Positions 7,643-16,248 are shown, counted from the first letter of the stretch. The stretch: 64,000 nucleotides of DNA from Streptomyces zaomyceticus (GCF_014656215.1 NZ_BNBZ01000001.1:620001-684000), one strand, 5' to 3'. Notes: a model not told the origin generated them from the sequence alone. Made by a program: numbers and translations.

Positions 7643-9180
7643 GCCATGCCTCCGTCGTGCGGGTGGGGAATCTGGTGCGGGACACGGGGCTCGTCGGCGG
7701 TGTCGGCCGCGGCGGCCGCGGCGCTCGCCTCGCGCTCGGCGACGACGTCCTGTACGGCTTCGAGCACACCGCGGTAGCCGGAGCAGCGGCACAGGTTGCC
7801 TGCGAGCGCCTGGCGGGCCTCCAGCTCGGTGGGGGCGTGGTTGCCCTCCAGGAGGTCGTGCACGGTCATACACATGCCGGGGATGCAGAAGCCGCACTGG
7901 ACGGTGCCGCACTTGGCCATGGCCCGCTGCACGTCGGAGGGCTCCCCGTCGACCGCGAGGCCCTCGACCGTCCGCACCTCGCTCCCGGCGGCGGTGGCCG
8001 CGGGGACCAGGCAGGAGGCGACGAGCCGGCCGTCGACCTGCACGTTGCACGCGCCGCACTCGCCCTGCGAGCAGCCGTCCTTGGCCCCGGCGAGGCCGAG
8101 GCGCTCGCGCAGGACGTAGAGCAGCGATTCACCGATCCAGGAGCCGGTGACGGGCCGGTCGGCGCCGTTGACGCGGAGGGTGTACGAGGTGTGGGGGTGC
8201 TCGTCGCTGTCGGTGGAGGCGTAGAGGCTCGCGCCGGGCACGGGGTCGGAACCGGCGTCGGGGCCGAGGTCGGGTCCGGTGGCCGGGTCGGGCTCGCCCG
8301 CCGGGTCGGGCTCGCCCGCCGGGTCGGACGCGCCCGGCTCGTCGGACACCTCCCCGGCGGTCGCGTCGGCGTCCGGAGCGGCTGCCACGACGGCGGCGTC
8401 CGCGGAGTCCACGGGCTCGCCCACCGGGGCGGTCACCGGCTCGGCCTCCGGGTTCACGCCCTGCTCTTCGTCCGGCTCGCCGGAGAACGCGGCGGCCTCC
8501 GCGGCCGGCTCCTCCGGGAGCGCCCATGGCGCCGGGGCGCCGCCCGGCAGGGTCGCCGGGGCCTCGGCGTACGGCCTGGGGTCCGGTGCGGCGAACCCGC
8601 CCGGCTCCTCCCCCGCTTCGACGTGCTCGGCCATGTCCGGTACGGCCGGAATCGTCCACTGGCCCGTGGTGCCGGGGTCGGCGGCGGCCGGCGGCGCCTC
8701 GGTGAAGCGCCACTCGGCCGTCGCGTGCGGGTCCTGGTCGAAGTGCTCGGCGTGCCCGAGCTCTTCGGGGTGGCCCGGGTGTTCGGCGTGCCCGAGCTGT
8801 TCGGCGTGATCGGCGTGCCCGATGTGCCCGTAGTAGCCGGGCTGGTCGACGTACTCGCCCTGCCCGGGCCGCCCGCCCTGCTCCGCGTACTCCGTGCCGT
8901 CGAAGTACTGCGTGTGCTCCGCCTGCGTCGGCAGGTGGACGTTCCACGCACCCGTCGCCGCCGGGTCGGTCGCCGCCGTCGGCGTGAGCGGCTGGAGCGG
9001 CGTGATCATCGGCGGTACGTAGCCGTGGCCGGGCGCCTCCAGGGGCACTCCGTCCAGCATGAAGTCGGGCGGCAGCTGGACGAACGCGGTCGCGTCCCCG
9101 TCGTAGCCCTCGCTCTGCGGGATCGGCTCCCAGCCGCCGGGGCTCACGCCCTGGTTCCCGTGCTGTTCGTTGCTGCTCAC
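7639..9180 (-). CDS. 2Fe-2S subunit of the molybdenum hydroxylase with 330-residue disordered extension
   Basis: The GTG at 9178-9180 overlaps the FAD-subunit stop by 4 bases; this gives 513 residues, against about 160-180 for the family. The C-terminal third (from about 332) is a normal two-cluster protein: Cys370, 375, 378 and 390 for the plant-type cluster and Cys429, 432, 464 and 466 for the second. It should pass electrons from the Mo site to FAD. Residues 1-330 are predicted disordered, rich in Pro, Ala, Glu, Asp and Gly, with a His/Glu-rich part (120-148) and three copies of a DPxxT(G/A)xW motif at 72-79, 150-157 and 168-175. No upstream stop or alternative start separates the extension. 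Its role is unknown; a binding platform is one idea. Confidence 0.88.
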   Translation of the reverse strand: MSSNEQHGNQGVSPGGWEPIPQSEGYDGDATAFVQLPPDFMLDGVPLEAPGHGYVPPMITPLQPLTPTAATDPAATGAWNVHLPTQAEHTQYFDGTEYAEQGGRPGQGEYVDQPGYYGHIGHADHAEQLGHAEHPGHPEELGHAEHFDQDPHATAEWRFTEAPPAAADPGTTGQWTIPAVPDMAEHVEAGEEPGGFAAPDPRPYAEAPATLPGGAPAPWALPEEPAAEAAAFSGEPDEEQGVNPEAEPVTAPVGEPVDSADAAVVAAAPDADATAGEVSDEPGASDPAGEPDPAGEPDPATGPDLGPDAGSDPVPGASLYASTDSDEHPHTSYTLRVNGADRPVTGSWIGESLLYVLRERLGLAGAKDGCSQGECGACNVQVDGRLVASCLVPAATAAGSEVRTVEGLAVDGEPSDVQRAMAKCGTVQCGFCIPGMCMTVHDLLEGNHAPTELEARQALAGNLCRCSGYRGVLEAVQDVVAEREASAAAAAADTADEPRVPHQIPHPHDGGMA

Positions 9181-10052
9181 GACAGTGCCCTCCCCAGTGC
9201 CCGTCGGGCGAGTGCGGCGACCGTGCGCCGCAGGTGCTGTACGGCCGGGGGCAATACTCCGTCGCCCGGCGGGTCCGGGATGCAGGCGGCGGCGACGTAC
9301 TCGCCGAACGCCGTGAGCGCCTCCGGGGCGAGCCCGCGGTCGTTGTCCCAGTCCACCAGCGAGGCGATCCAGCGCTCCGCCTCCAGCGGGCGCAGCGGCA
9401 TCGGGGCGACGGCGCCGACCGCGCAGCGGACCCCGCGCCGGGCCGGGTCGAGGACGACGGCGACGGAGGCGGTGGCACGGGCCGGGCCGGTGCGGCCGGT
9501 CGCCTTGAGGAAGACCTGGGGGGCGTGGAGCAGCGGGACGCGGACGAAGGCGACGAGCTCGCCGGGGGCCAGCAGGTCGCGTCCTGCCAGCAGGTGGGAG
9601 ACGGGGATCTCGCGGCTGCCGAGCGGCCCGAGGACGACCAGGTCGGCCTCCAGGGCGGCGAGGACGGGCAGCGAGTCGCCGGTGGGCGCGGCGGTGACGA
9701 CGTTGCCGCCGAGGGTGCCCGCGTTGCGGATCTGGGGCGGTCCCGCGGCGCGGGAGGCGGCGGCGAGGGCCGGGATGAGGGCGGCGAAGTCGGGGCGGCC
9801 CATCCGGGCGTGGGTGAGGCCCGCGCCGAGGAGGGCGTGTCCGTCCTGGTACTGCCAGCCGCGGATCTCGTTGATGCGGCTCAGGCCGACGAGTCCGGCG
9901 GGTCGGAGCTGACCTTTGTTGACGGCGGCCATCAGGTCCGTGCCGCCGGCGACGGGCACGGCGGCCGGCATGGCCGTGAGCGCCGCCACGGCCTCGTCGA
10001 GCGAGGCGGGCAGCGTCACGGACTGCGCCGTCTGTGGTGCGTGCGTGGTCAA
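9177..10052 (-). CDS. FAD-binding subunit of the molybdenum hydroxylase
   Basis: I start this at TTG (10050-10052), 7 bases after a GGAAGGGG ribosome site, because this gives 291 residues, the usual size for the family; the upstream extension in frame has no family similarity. The FAD-contact motifs are present: VAGGTDLMAAV near residue 38 and AGTLGGNVVTAAPTGD near residue 113. This PCMH-type subunit takes electrons from the 2Fe-2S clusters and passes them to NAD or another acceptor. It is the first gene of the three-gene operon, and the C-terminal CO-dehydrogenase flavoprotein domain (about 180-280) is complete. The partner subunits are unusual but this one looks ordinary. Confidence 0.88.
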   Translation of the reverse strand: MTTHAPQTAQSVTLPASLDEAVAALTAMPAAVPVAGGTDLMAAVNKGQLRPAGLVGLSRINEIRGWQYQDGHALLGAGLTHARMGRPDFAALIPALAAASRAAGPPQIRNAGTLGGNVVTAAPTGDSLPVLAALEADLVVLGPLGSREIPVSHLLAGRDLLAPGELVAFVRVPLLHAPQVFLKATGRTGPARATASVAVVLDPARRGVRCAVGAVAPMPLRPLEAERWIASLVDWDNDRGLAPEALTAFGEYVAAACIPDPPGDGVLPPAVQHLRRTVAALARRALGRALS

Positions 10053-10121
10053 CCCGCTGCCCCTTCCCGGTGTCCCGGTGGTCCCCGACTGTGCCCGGCG
10101 GTCGCGCCTGCGTGTGGGCGT

Positions 10122-10152
10122 ACCGTACGTGCTCACAGGCCGGACGTGGCAA
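10122..10152 (-). promoter_or_regulatory. Candidate promoter of the molybdenum hydroxylase operon
   Basis: On the minus strand TTGCCA (complement of 10147-10152) is followed after 19 bases by TACGGT (complement of 10122-10127), about 70 bases before the FAD-subunit start. The spacing is slightly long. This is a pattern match only. The rest of the 10053-10278 gap shows nothing else clear. Confidence 0.35.
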
Positions 10153-10278
10153 CTCTGGCACATCTTCCGAGCGGTCCGGCGCGAGGGTCCGCGAAGGACT
10201 GTTCCGTCCGGGACGCCCCATGGAGCGACGGTAACTTCCGTTTCGCCGCTCTTGGGTGAAGGGGGGACGTCGGGTCCC

Positions 10279-11934
10279 TCACACGATCGGGGGCCTGCCC
10301 TCCAGGGGGCGCCCGAGGACCCCGGGGCGCTGCTGCCGGGGGTGGGGTCCGGCGGGCGGCCGGTAGTCGACGCCGAGGGCGTCGAGGCGGCGGTAGTGGG
10401 TGTCCATCCGGCGCTCGAAGGCCGGGTAGTCGCGCGCCTCGGGCGCGGGCAGCGCGGACCAGGCCACCTCGGCGAAGGCGGCGAGGCGCGGGAAGACCTG
10501 GTAGTCGACGCGGGACCGGTTCTGCATGACCTCGGTCCAGACGTTGGCCTGGGTTCCCAGGATGTGGGCGGCGGCCTCGGGCGAGAGGCCCGGCGGGACG
10601 GGCTCGAAGCGGTAGACGTCCTCCAGGGTGCGGACGTATCCGATGGGCATCGGTTCGTCCTCGCCGGGCGCCTGACGGTGGTCCAGGTACACCTGTTGCT
10701 CGGGGCACATGACGACGTCGTGGCCGGCCTCGGCGGCCGCGATCCCGCCCCCGTACCCCCGCCAGGACGACACGGCCGCGCCGTCGGCGAGGCCGCCCTC
10801 CAGGATCTCGTCCCAGCCGATGAGCCGCCGTCCGCGGGCGGCGAGCCAGCGGTCGAAGTGGCGGATGAACCAGGACTGGAGCTCGTCCTCGTCGGCGAGT
10901 CCGAGTTCCGCGATACGGGCCTGGGCGGCCGGGGAGGCCTTCCACTGGTCCTTGGGGCACTCGTCGCCGCCAACGTGGACGAAGGGTGACGTGGCCGCCG
11001 GGAAGAGGTCGAGGACCTCCTCGAAGACCCCCTCGTAGAAGCGAAGGACCGCTTCGGTGGGGGCGAGGACGTTCGGGTTGACGCCCCAGCTGTCCCAGAC
11101 GGTGAGGGCGGCGGTGTCGACGACGTCGGTGTTGCCGAGTTCGGGGTACGCGGCGATGGCGGCCTGCGAGTGGCCGGGGAGGTCGATCTCGGGGACGACG
11201 GTGATGTGCCGGTCGGCGGCGTAGGCGACGATCTCGCGGATGTCGTCCTGGGTGTAGAACCCGCCGTGCGGGGTCTCGTCCCAGAGGGGCGAGGCGCGGT
11301 GGCCCCACTTGCTGCGGGCCCGCCAGGAGCCGACCTCGGTGAGCCGGGGGTGGCGCTTGATCTCGATGCGCCAGCCCTGGTCGTCGGTGAGGTGGAAGTG
11401 GAAGACGTTGAGCTTGTGGGCGGCGAGGAGGTCGAGGTACCGCAGGACGTCGTCCTTGGGCATGAAGTGCCGGGAGACGTCGAGCATGAGGCCGCGCCAG
11501 CCGAAGCGGGGGGCGTCCTCGATCGTCTGCGCCGCCAGTGCCGCGACCGCCCTCGTGCCGACGGGCGCCGCGCGGAAGGCCTCCGGGCCGAGGAGCTGGC
11601 GGAGGGTCTGTGCTCCCCAGAAGACGCCGGCCGGTCCGCCGCCGATGATCTCGACGACGTCGTTGATCAGGACGTGGAGCCGGTACGCCTCGGGGGCGAG
11701 GCTGTCGTCGAGGCGCAGCCTGATCGTGTGGGTGGCGTTCTCGTCGGCCGTCTCGCGCAGGGGCAGTCCGAAGGCCGCGCCGAGCGTGTCCCGCAGCCAG
11801 CGCGCGGTGGTCTCGGTGCCGGTGGCGGCGCCGAGGGTGGTCCGCCCGTCCAGGACGAAGCCGCAGCGGTACGGCCCCTCCACGCGCGCGGGGGCCGGGA
11901 TCAGGGCCGTGTCGGGATAAGGGTCGGGGGTCAT
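10279..11934 (-). CDS. Beta-N-acetylhexosaminidase, glycoside hydrolase family 20
   Basis: A 551-residue GH20 enzyme. An N-terminal GH20b domain (about 10-135) precedes the catalytic barrel (from about 143), which has the family signature HVGGDECPKDQW with the catalytic pair Asp324-Glu325. GH20 enzymes cleave terminal N-acetylglucosamine or N-acetylgalactosamine by substrate-assisted catalysis. No signal peptide is visible, so it probably acts in the cytoplasm on imported oligosaccharides. The gene ends a same-strand run of two sugar permeases and a binding protein, with only 4 bases from the permease stop to this start, so it most likely processes the sugar they import. N-acetylglucosamine oligomers such as chitobiose are the likely substrate. 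Confidence 0.93.
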   Translation of the reverse strand: MTPDPYPDTALIPAPARVEGPYRCGFVLDGRTTLGAATGTETTARWLRDTLGAAFGLPLRETADENATHTIRLRLDDSLAPEAYRLHVLINDVVEIIGGGPAGVFWGAQTLRQLLGPEAFRAAPVGTRAVAALAAQTIEDAPRFGWRGLMLDVSRHFMPKDDVLRYLDLLAAHKLNVFHFHLTDDQGWRIEIKRHPRLTEVGSWRARSKWGHRASPLWDETPHGGFYTQDDIREIVAYAADRHITVVPEIDLPGHSQAAIAAYPELGNTDVVDTAALTVWDSWGVNPNVLAPTEAVLRFYEGVFEEVLDLFPAATSPFVHVGGDECPKDQWKASPAAQARIAELGLADEDELQSWFIRHFDRWLAARGRRLIGWDEILEGGLADGAAVSSWRGYGGGIAAAEAGHDVVMCPEQQVYLDHRQAPGEDEPMPIGYVRTLEDVYRFEPVPPGLSPEAAAHILGTQANVWTEVMQNRSRVDYQVFPRLAAFAEVAWSALPAPEARDYPAFERRMDTHYRRLDALGVDYRPPAGPHPRQQRPGVLGRPLEGRPPIV

Positions 11935-11938
11935 CGCG

Positions 11939-12778
11939 TCAGTCCTTCACCGCCCCGCCCAGTCCCGAGACCAGGCGGCGCTGTACGAGTACGAAGAAGA
12001 CGAGCACCGGGACGGTCATCACCGTGGAGCCGGCCATGATGCCGCCCCAGTCGTTCTCGTCGGGCTTGAAGAAGACGAGCAGTGCCATGGGGAGGGTGGA
12101 CTGCGAGGTGTCGCTGATGATGAACGACTTCGCGAAGAGGAAGTCGTTCCAGGTGGAGATGAACGAGAAGACGCTGGTGGCGACGAGGCCGGGGAAGACC
12201 AGCGGGAAGAGGATCTGCCACAGGAAGCGCGTGCGGCTCGCCCCGTCGACCTGGGCCTGTTCCTCCAGGGCCTCGGGGACCGCCTTGACGAAGCCGCGCA
12301 GCATCCAGATCGCGAAGGGCAGCGAGAAGGCGATGTGCGGCAGGATCAGCGAGCCGAGGGTGTTGAGCTGTCCGGCGTCCCTCATGAGGAAGAACAGCGG
12401 GATGGTCAGGGCCTCCACCGGCACCATCTGGGCGACCAGGAACATGATGAGGAGCGTCGTCCGGAACTTGAAGCGGAACCGGGTGACGGCCGTCGCCGCC
12501 AGGAAGGCGATGAGCGCGGAGGCGAGGACGACCGTGCCCGCCACGATCAGCGAGTTGAGGAAGTAGCGGCCGAACTCCTGCTGCTCGAAGACGCGCCGGA
12601 AGGAGTCGAGGGACGGGGAGAGGGTCCACGGCCGGGGGTCGGTGGACTGGATCTCGCCCGCCGGCTTGAAGGCGGAGAGGACCATCCAGTACAGCGGGAA
12701 GGCGACGGCCGCCGCGACGAGCAGGGTGACGGCCTCGGCGGCGAGCCGCCCGGGCCGGCGTATCCGGAGTGGGGTCAC
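11939..12778 (-). CDS. Sugar ABC transporter permease (MalG type)
   Basis: The GTG at 12776-12778 overlaps the previous gene's stop by 4 bases, giving 279 residues. Six membrane helices are apparent and the cytoplasmic EAA loop reads EEQAQVDGASRTRF, the contact site for the ATPase. This is the MalG/CUT1 partner of the next permease. No ATPase gene is nearby, so the pair probably uses a shared ATPase such as MsiK, as is known for sugar importers in Streptomyces. Confidence 0.92.
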   Translation of the reverse strand: MTPLRIRRPGRLAAEAVTLLVAAAVAFPLYWMVLSAFKPAGEIQSTDPRPWTLSPSLDSFRRVFEQQEFGRYFLNSLIVAGTVVLASALIAFLAATAVTRFRFKFRTTLLIMFLVAQMVPVEALTIPLFFLMRDAGQLNTLGSLILPHIAFSLPFAIWMLRGFVKAVPEALEEQAQVDGASRTRFLWQILFPLVFPGLVATSVFSFISTWNDFLFAKSFIISDTSQSTLPMALLVFFKPDENDWGGIMAGSTVMTVPVLVFFVLVQRRLVSGLGGAVKD

Positions 12779-13731
12779 AGTTCTTCTCCCTGGCGTCGCA
12801 GCAGGCGCAGGTAGATCAGCGTCACGGCCAGCAGGATCAGCAGCATGACGACGCCGATCGCCGAGCCCAGGCTGTACTGGGACGAGGCGAAGGCCTTCTG
12901 GTAGGCGTACACGTTGAGGACGAGGTTCTGGCCGGCGATGCCGCCGCCGTTCGTCATCACGTAGATCTGGGTGAAGAGCTTGAAGTCCCAGATGATCGAC
13001 TGGATGGTGACGACGACCAGGATCGGCCGGAGCATCGGCGCCATGACCGAGCGCCAGATCCGCCACTGCGAGGCGCCGTCGAGGGCGGCGGCCTCCAGGA
13101 CCTCGGACGGGATGGCCTTGATGCCGGCGTAGACGGTGACCATCACGAACGGGAAGGAGCACCAGACGACTTCGAAGAGGACCAGGGCGAAGGCGCTGTA
13201 CTTGCCGTACGTCCAGGAGAAGTCGCCGAGTCCGAGCAGCTTGTTGACGGGGCCGAAGTCGGCGTCGAAGAGGAAGACCCAGACCGTGGAGCCGGTGATC
13301 GCGGGGGTGGCCCAGGCGCCGAGCGCGGCCACCATCAGGGCGAACCGGGGCAGTGCCCGGACCCGGGTGAGGAGCACGGCGAGGGCGCAGCCGACGGCGA
13401 GCGTGGTGACGACGCAGGCGGCGGCGAAGAGGACGGTGGCGAGGAGGACCTGCCAGAACTGGGGGTCGGCGAAGAGGGTCGTGTAGTTGCCGAAGCCCTT
13501 GAAGGAGGTCGGTTCACCGCCGCTGACCTGGGCCTGGGTGTACTCCAGGAAGGAGATCAGGCCCAGCTGGTAGACGGGGTAGACGAGGAGTCCGCCGAGG
13601 ACGACGAGGGCGGGCAGGAGGTAGAGCCAGGGGGTCCAGGGGCGGTGGCCCCTGGGGCCGCCGCGGCGCGGCGGCCGGGGAGCCGGGGGCGCGGTCGCGT
13701 CCGGCCGCTTCTCGATGAGCTGGGTCGTCAT
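12775..13731 (-). CDS. Sugar ABC transporter permease (MalF type)
   Basis: A 318-residue inner-membrane protein with a basic, Pro-rich N-terminal tail, six predicted membrane helices and an EAA-type loop (EAAALDGASQWRIW). It belongs to the CUT1 sugar permeases and pairs with the following permease through a 4-base gene overlap. It starts 5 bases after the binding-protein stop, so all four genes look like one operon. The substrate is likely an amino-sugar oligomer, judged from the linked hexosaminidase and the DasR-like box. Confidence 0.92.
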   Translation of the reverse strand: MTTQLIEKRPDATAPPAPRPPRRGGPRGHRPWTPWLYLLPALVVLGGLLVYPVYQLGLISFLEYTQAQVSGGEPTSFKGFGNYTTLFADPQFWQVLLATVLFAAACVVTTLAVGCALAVLLTRVRALPRFALMVAALGAWATPAITGSTVWVFLFDADFGPVNKLLGLGDFSWTYGKYSAFALVLFEVVWCSFPFVMVTVYAGIKAIPSEVLEAAALDGASQWRIWRSVMAPMLRPILVVVTIQSIIWDFKLFTQIYVMTNGGGIAGQNLVLNVYAYQKAFASSQYSLGSAIGVVMLLILLAVTLIYLRLLRRQGEEL

Positions 13732-13736
13732 GCGTC

Positions 13737-15053
13737 TCAGCCCGCCGGCGCGAAGGCCGCGTCCATCTTCTTCGCGGCGTCGTCGGCCGCCGCCTTGACG
13801 TCCTTACGGCCGCTGACGACCTCCTGGAACATCGTGGGCAGGACGAGGGAGGCGTCGATCTGGCCCCAGCCGGGGGACGCCGGGACGAACTTGGTGCCCG
13901 CGCCGAGGGTGTCGATGAAGGGCTTCACGAAGGGCTGCCGCTGCGCCGCCGCGGCCCGGACGTCGGTGTACGTGGGCAGGAAGCCCAGCGCGTCGAAGAG
14001 CCGGCCCTGGGTCTCCTTGCCGGTCAGGGACTTGAGGAGGTCGACGGCGAGGGTGCGGTGCGAGGTGCTCTTGAGGACGCCGATGTTGTTGCCGCCGGCG
14101 AAGGCGGGGGCGATGGAGCCGGGGGTGATGCCGGGCAGCGGGACGACGGCGTACTTGCCCTTCACGGTGCCGGCCTCGACGGCGGCGTGGCTGAAGTCGC
14201 CGCCGATGGCCATGCCGGCCTTTCCGGAGGCGAAGGCGGTGACGGTCGCGTTGCCGCCCATCTGGGCGCACTTGGCGGCGGGGCAGTTGTCGTCGCCGAA
14301 GAGGGAGGTGTAGGTGCTGATGCCCTTGAGGGCGGCCTCGCTGTTGATGGCCGACGTGTACGAGTCGCCGTTCGCGGTGGCGAGTTCGCCGCCCGCCGCC
14401 CATACGAAGGGCATGGCGCCGTAGGTGTAGGCGCCGCCGACGGCGAGGCCGTAGAGCTCGGGCTTGGCCTTGCGGATCTTCTTCGCGGTGGAGACGAGTT
14501 CGGCCTGGCTCTTGGGGGCGGTGAGGCCGAGTTCCTCGAACACGTCGGTGCGGTAGTAGAGGGCGCGGAGGCCGACGAAGAGCGGGGCGCCGTAGATCTT
14601 GCCGCCGACGGTGACGGACTGCTTCGCGGTGGGGTCGGTGTCCTTGGCCTCGTCCCAGGCCCCGAACTCGGCGCTGATGTCGGCGAGTCCGCCGTCCTTC
14701 ACGTATCCGGCGGTGTCGGTGTTGCCGTATTCGATGAGGTCGGGCGCCGACTTGGGGTCGTTGAAGGCGGCCTTGACGCGCTGGGCGCGGGTCTCGACGG
14801 GGATGTACTCGATCTCGACCTTCGCGCCCTGGTGCTTCTTCTCGAAGGCGGCGACGGCCTGCTCGACGACCTGCTCCTTGGGCTTGTTGCTCACCTCCTG
14901 GAAGAGCCAGACGCGCAGGGTGCCGGTCTTCTCGTCCGTCGTGGCCTTGCCGTCGGAGGTCTGGGGCGCGCAGGCGGTGGCGGTCAGGCCGGCCAGCAGT
15001 AGGGCGGCGGCCGGGGCGGTGACGCGGGCCGTGACGCGGGCAGGAAGCTTCAT
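13737..15053 (-). CDS. Sugar-binding lipoprotein of ABC transporter
   Basis: A 438-residue extracellular solute-binding protein (family 1). The signal peptide ends in TATAC, a slightly off-consensus lipobox with the lipidated Cys at residue 28. The start is supported by GGAGGGG 7 bases upstream of the ATG. Family features include the YIPVETRAQRVKAAF segment and a C-terminal stretch (residues about 300-420) typical of CUT1 binding proteins. It delivers the sugar to the two downstream permeases. It heads the operon, preceded by a palindrome and a DasR-like box, so control by N-acetylglucosamine-related signals is plausible. Confidence 0.9.
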   Translation of the reverse strand: MKLPARVTARVTAPAAALLLAGLTATACAPQTSDGKATTDEKTGTLRVWLFQEVSNKPKEQVVEQAVAAFEKKHQGAKVEIEYIPVETRAQRVKAAFNDPKSAPDLIEYGNTDTAGYVKDGGLADISAEFGAWDEAKDTDPTAKQSVTVGGKIYGAPLFVGLRALYYRTDVFEELGLTAPKSQAELVSTAKKIRKAKPELYGLAVGGAYTYGAMPFVWAAGGELATANGDSYTSAINSEAALKGISTYTSLFGDDNCPAAKCAQMGGNATVTAFASGKAGMAIGGDFSHAAVEAGTVKGKYAVVPLPGITPGSIAPAFAGGNNIGVLKSTSHRTLAVDLLKSLTGKETQGRLFDALGFLPTYTDVRAAAAQRQPFVKPFIDTLGAGTKFVPASPGWGQIDASLVLPTMFQEVVSGRKDVKAAADDAAKKMDAAFAPAG

Positions 15054-15078
15054 GACGGATCCCCTCCAGGTGCATGCG

Positions 15079-15093
15079 TTGCACCATGTGCAA
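15079..15093. promoter_or_regulatory. Palindrome upstream of sugar-binding protein gene
   Basis: A perfect inverted repeat, ttgcac-cat-gtgcaa, lies 26-40 bases upstream of the binding-protein start, within the expected leader or promoter. Further tgca half-sites sit on both sides (tgcatgc at 15071 and tctgcacaa at 15106-15114). This looks like an operator for a local sugar regulator, but no regulator gene is adjacent. Confidence 0.45.
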
Positions 15094-15151
15094 TGAGCGT
15101 TTCGTTCTGCACAACACGCGTGAGGTTAGGCGCGCTCCCGGCGACCCGACA

Positions 15152-15167
15152 AGAGGTCTCGACCACC
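15152..15167. promoter_or_regulatory. DasR-like operator (dre)
   Basis: The sequence agaggtctcgaccacc matches the published DasR consensus A(C/G)TGGTCTAGACCA(C/G)T at 13 of 16 positions and lies about 100 bases upstream of the binding-protein start. DasR is the GntR-family repressor of N-acetylglucosamine uptake in Streptomyces. A hexosaminidase-linked sugar importer is a fitting target. The match was made by eye. Confidence 0.5.
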
Positions 15168-15273
15168 TCAACCACTCCGTGACCGGCGAAAGCACCCTGC
15201 GCAACGCCGAGGCCGTCCCTCGCGGGCCGGGCAGGACCCGGAAGGGACGGCCGAGAGACCCCGGGCACGCGAA

Positions 15274-15317
15274 ACGGCCCCCGCCGCACATGCCGAAGCA
15301 CGCGCGACGGGGGCCGT
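15274..15317 (-). terminator. Terminator after the DUF3039 gene
   Basis: Arms acggcccccgccgc and gcgacgggggccgt pair with one mismatch across a 16-base loop, 53 bases beyond the DUF3039 stop on the minus strand. It would separate that transcript from the sugar operon. Confidence 0.5.
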
Positions 15318-15369
15318 CGCCGTCATTCCCCCTGGGCCGGGACGGTCCCCGGCGTCAGGACGCCCGCCC

Positions 15370-15657
15370 CTACTTGTCCTTGCCGCCCTTGTCCTTGTCG
15401 CCACCGCCGGCGCCCATGGAGTCGTAGATCTCCTTGCACATCGGACAGACCGGGTACTTCTTGGGGTCGCGCCCCGGTACCCAGACCTTTCCGCAGAGCG
15501 CCACGACGGGCGTGCCGTCGAGAGCGCTCGCCATGATCTTGTCCTTCTGGACGTAATGGGCGTAGCGCTCGTGGTCGCCGTCACCGTGGGACACCTGCGG
15601 CGTCGGCTCGACGAGGGTTCCCGTACCTGCCCCGCGCTCGGGCTCGAGAGTGCTCAT
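15370..15657 (-). CDS. DUF3039 family small protein
   Basis: The ATG at 15655-15657 (MSTLEPERG) is chosen; an in-frame TTG three codons upstream is less likely. The product is 95 residues, with the conserved core HYVQKDKI, then ALCGKVWVPGRDP and CPMCKEIY. The one plus two cysteines suggest a metal knuckle. DUF3039 proteins are conserved in Actinobacteria without known function. The C-terminus is a Gly/Lys/Asp-rich tail. No clear ribosome site precedes the ATG. It sits alone between YqgE and the sugar operon. Confidence 0.85.
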   Translation of the reverse strand: MSTLEPERGAGTGTLVEPTPQVSHGDGDHERYAHYVQKDKIMASALDGTPVVALCGKVWVPGRDPKKYPVCPMCKEIYDSMGAGGGDKDKGGKDK

Positions 15658-15687
15658 AACCGCCAAGGGTACTGAAAGCCGGGGCCC

Positions 15688-16248
15688 TCAGTTGAGGGAC
15701 GGGTCGTCGGGGTAGGTGGCGATCATCGCGAGGTCGCCGCGCTGTCGCCGGAGCACCTGCCGCCAGAGCGTCTCGGGCTGCGGCGAGGAGACGTCACCGG
15801 GCTCCGACTCGACCACGTACCAGGCCCCGTCGCCGAGCTCGGCCTCCAACTGGCCGGGGCCCCAGCCCGCGTATCCGGCGAAGATCCGCAGCGAACCGAG
15901 GGCCGGTCCGAGCAGCTCGGGCGGGGTCTCCAGGTCGACGAGGCCGATCGCCCCGTACACCCGCCGCCAGCCGAGGGGACCCTCGTCGCCGGGGATCACG
16001 GCGACGCCGAGGGCCGCGTCGAGCGAGACGGGTCCGCCCTGGAAGACGACGCCGGGTTCGCCGGCGAGGCCGGCCCAGGGGGCGAGGATGTCGCCGACGG
16101 TCACGGGGGTCGGCCGGTTGAGGACCACGCCGAGGGAGCCCTCGTCGTCGTGGTCGAGCAGCAGCACCACCGCGCGGTCGAAATTCGGGTCCGCCAGCGC
16201 GGGGGTGGCGACGAGCAGCCGTCCTGTGAGCGAGGACACCTCGGTCAT
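15688..16248 (-). CDS. YqgE/AlgH family (UPF0301) protein
   Basis: The start is the ATG of MTEVSSLTGRLL (16246-16248), matching the N-terminus of the family; the longer frame upstream is not similar to anything I recognise. The 186-residue product shows family motifs: LLVATPALADPNFDRAVV, GSLGVVLNRPT, VFQGGPV and IFAGYAGWGPGQLE. The molecular function of the family is unsettled. It is divergent from murA and is followed 30 bases later by the DUF3039 gene. Confidence 0.92.
   Translation of the reverse strand: MTEVSSLTGRLLVATPALADPNFDRAVVLLLDHDDEGSLGVVLNRPTPVTVGDILAPWAGLAGEPGVVFQGGPVSLDAALGVAVIPGDEGPLGWRRVYGAIGLVDLETPPELLGPALGSLRIFAGYAGWGPGQLEAELGDGAWYVVESEPGDVSSPQPETLWRQVLRRQRGDLAMIATYPDDPSLN

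Noticed and set aside
8279..9912. Long plus-strand frames opposite the 2Fe-2S gene
   Set aside because: They mirror its Pro/Ala/Gly-rich extension and lack starts with ribosome sites or family motifs.
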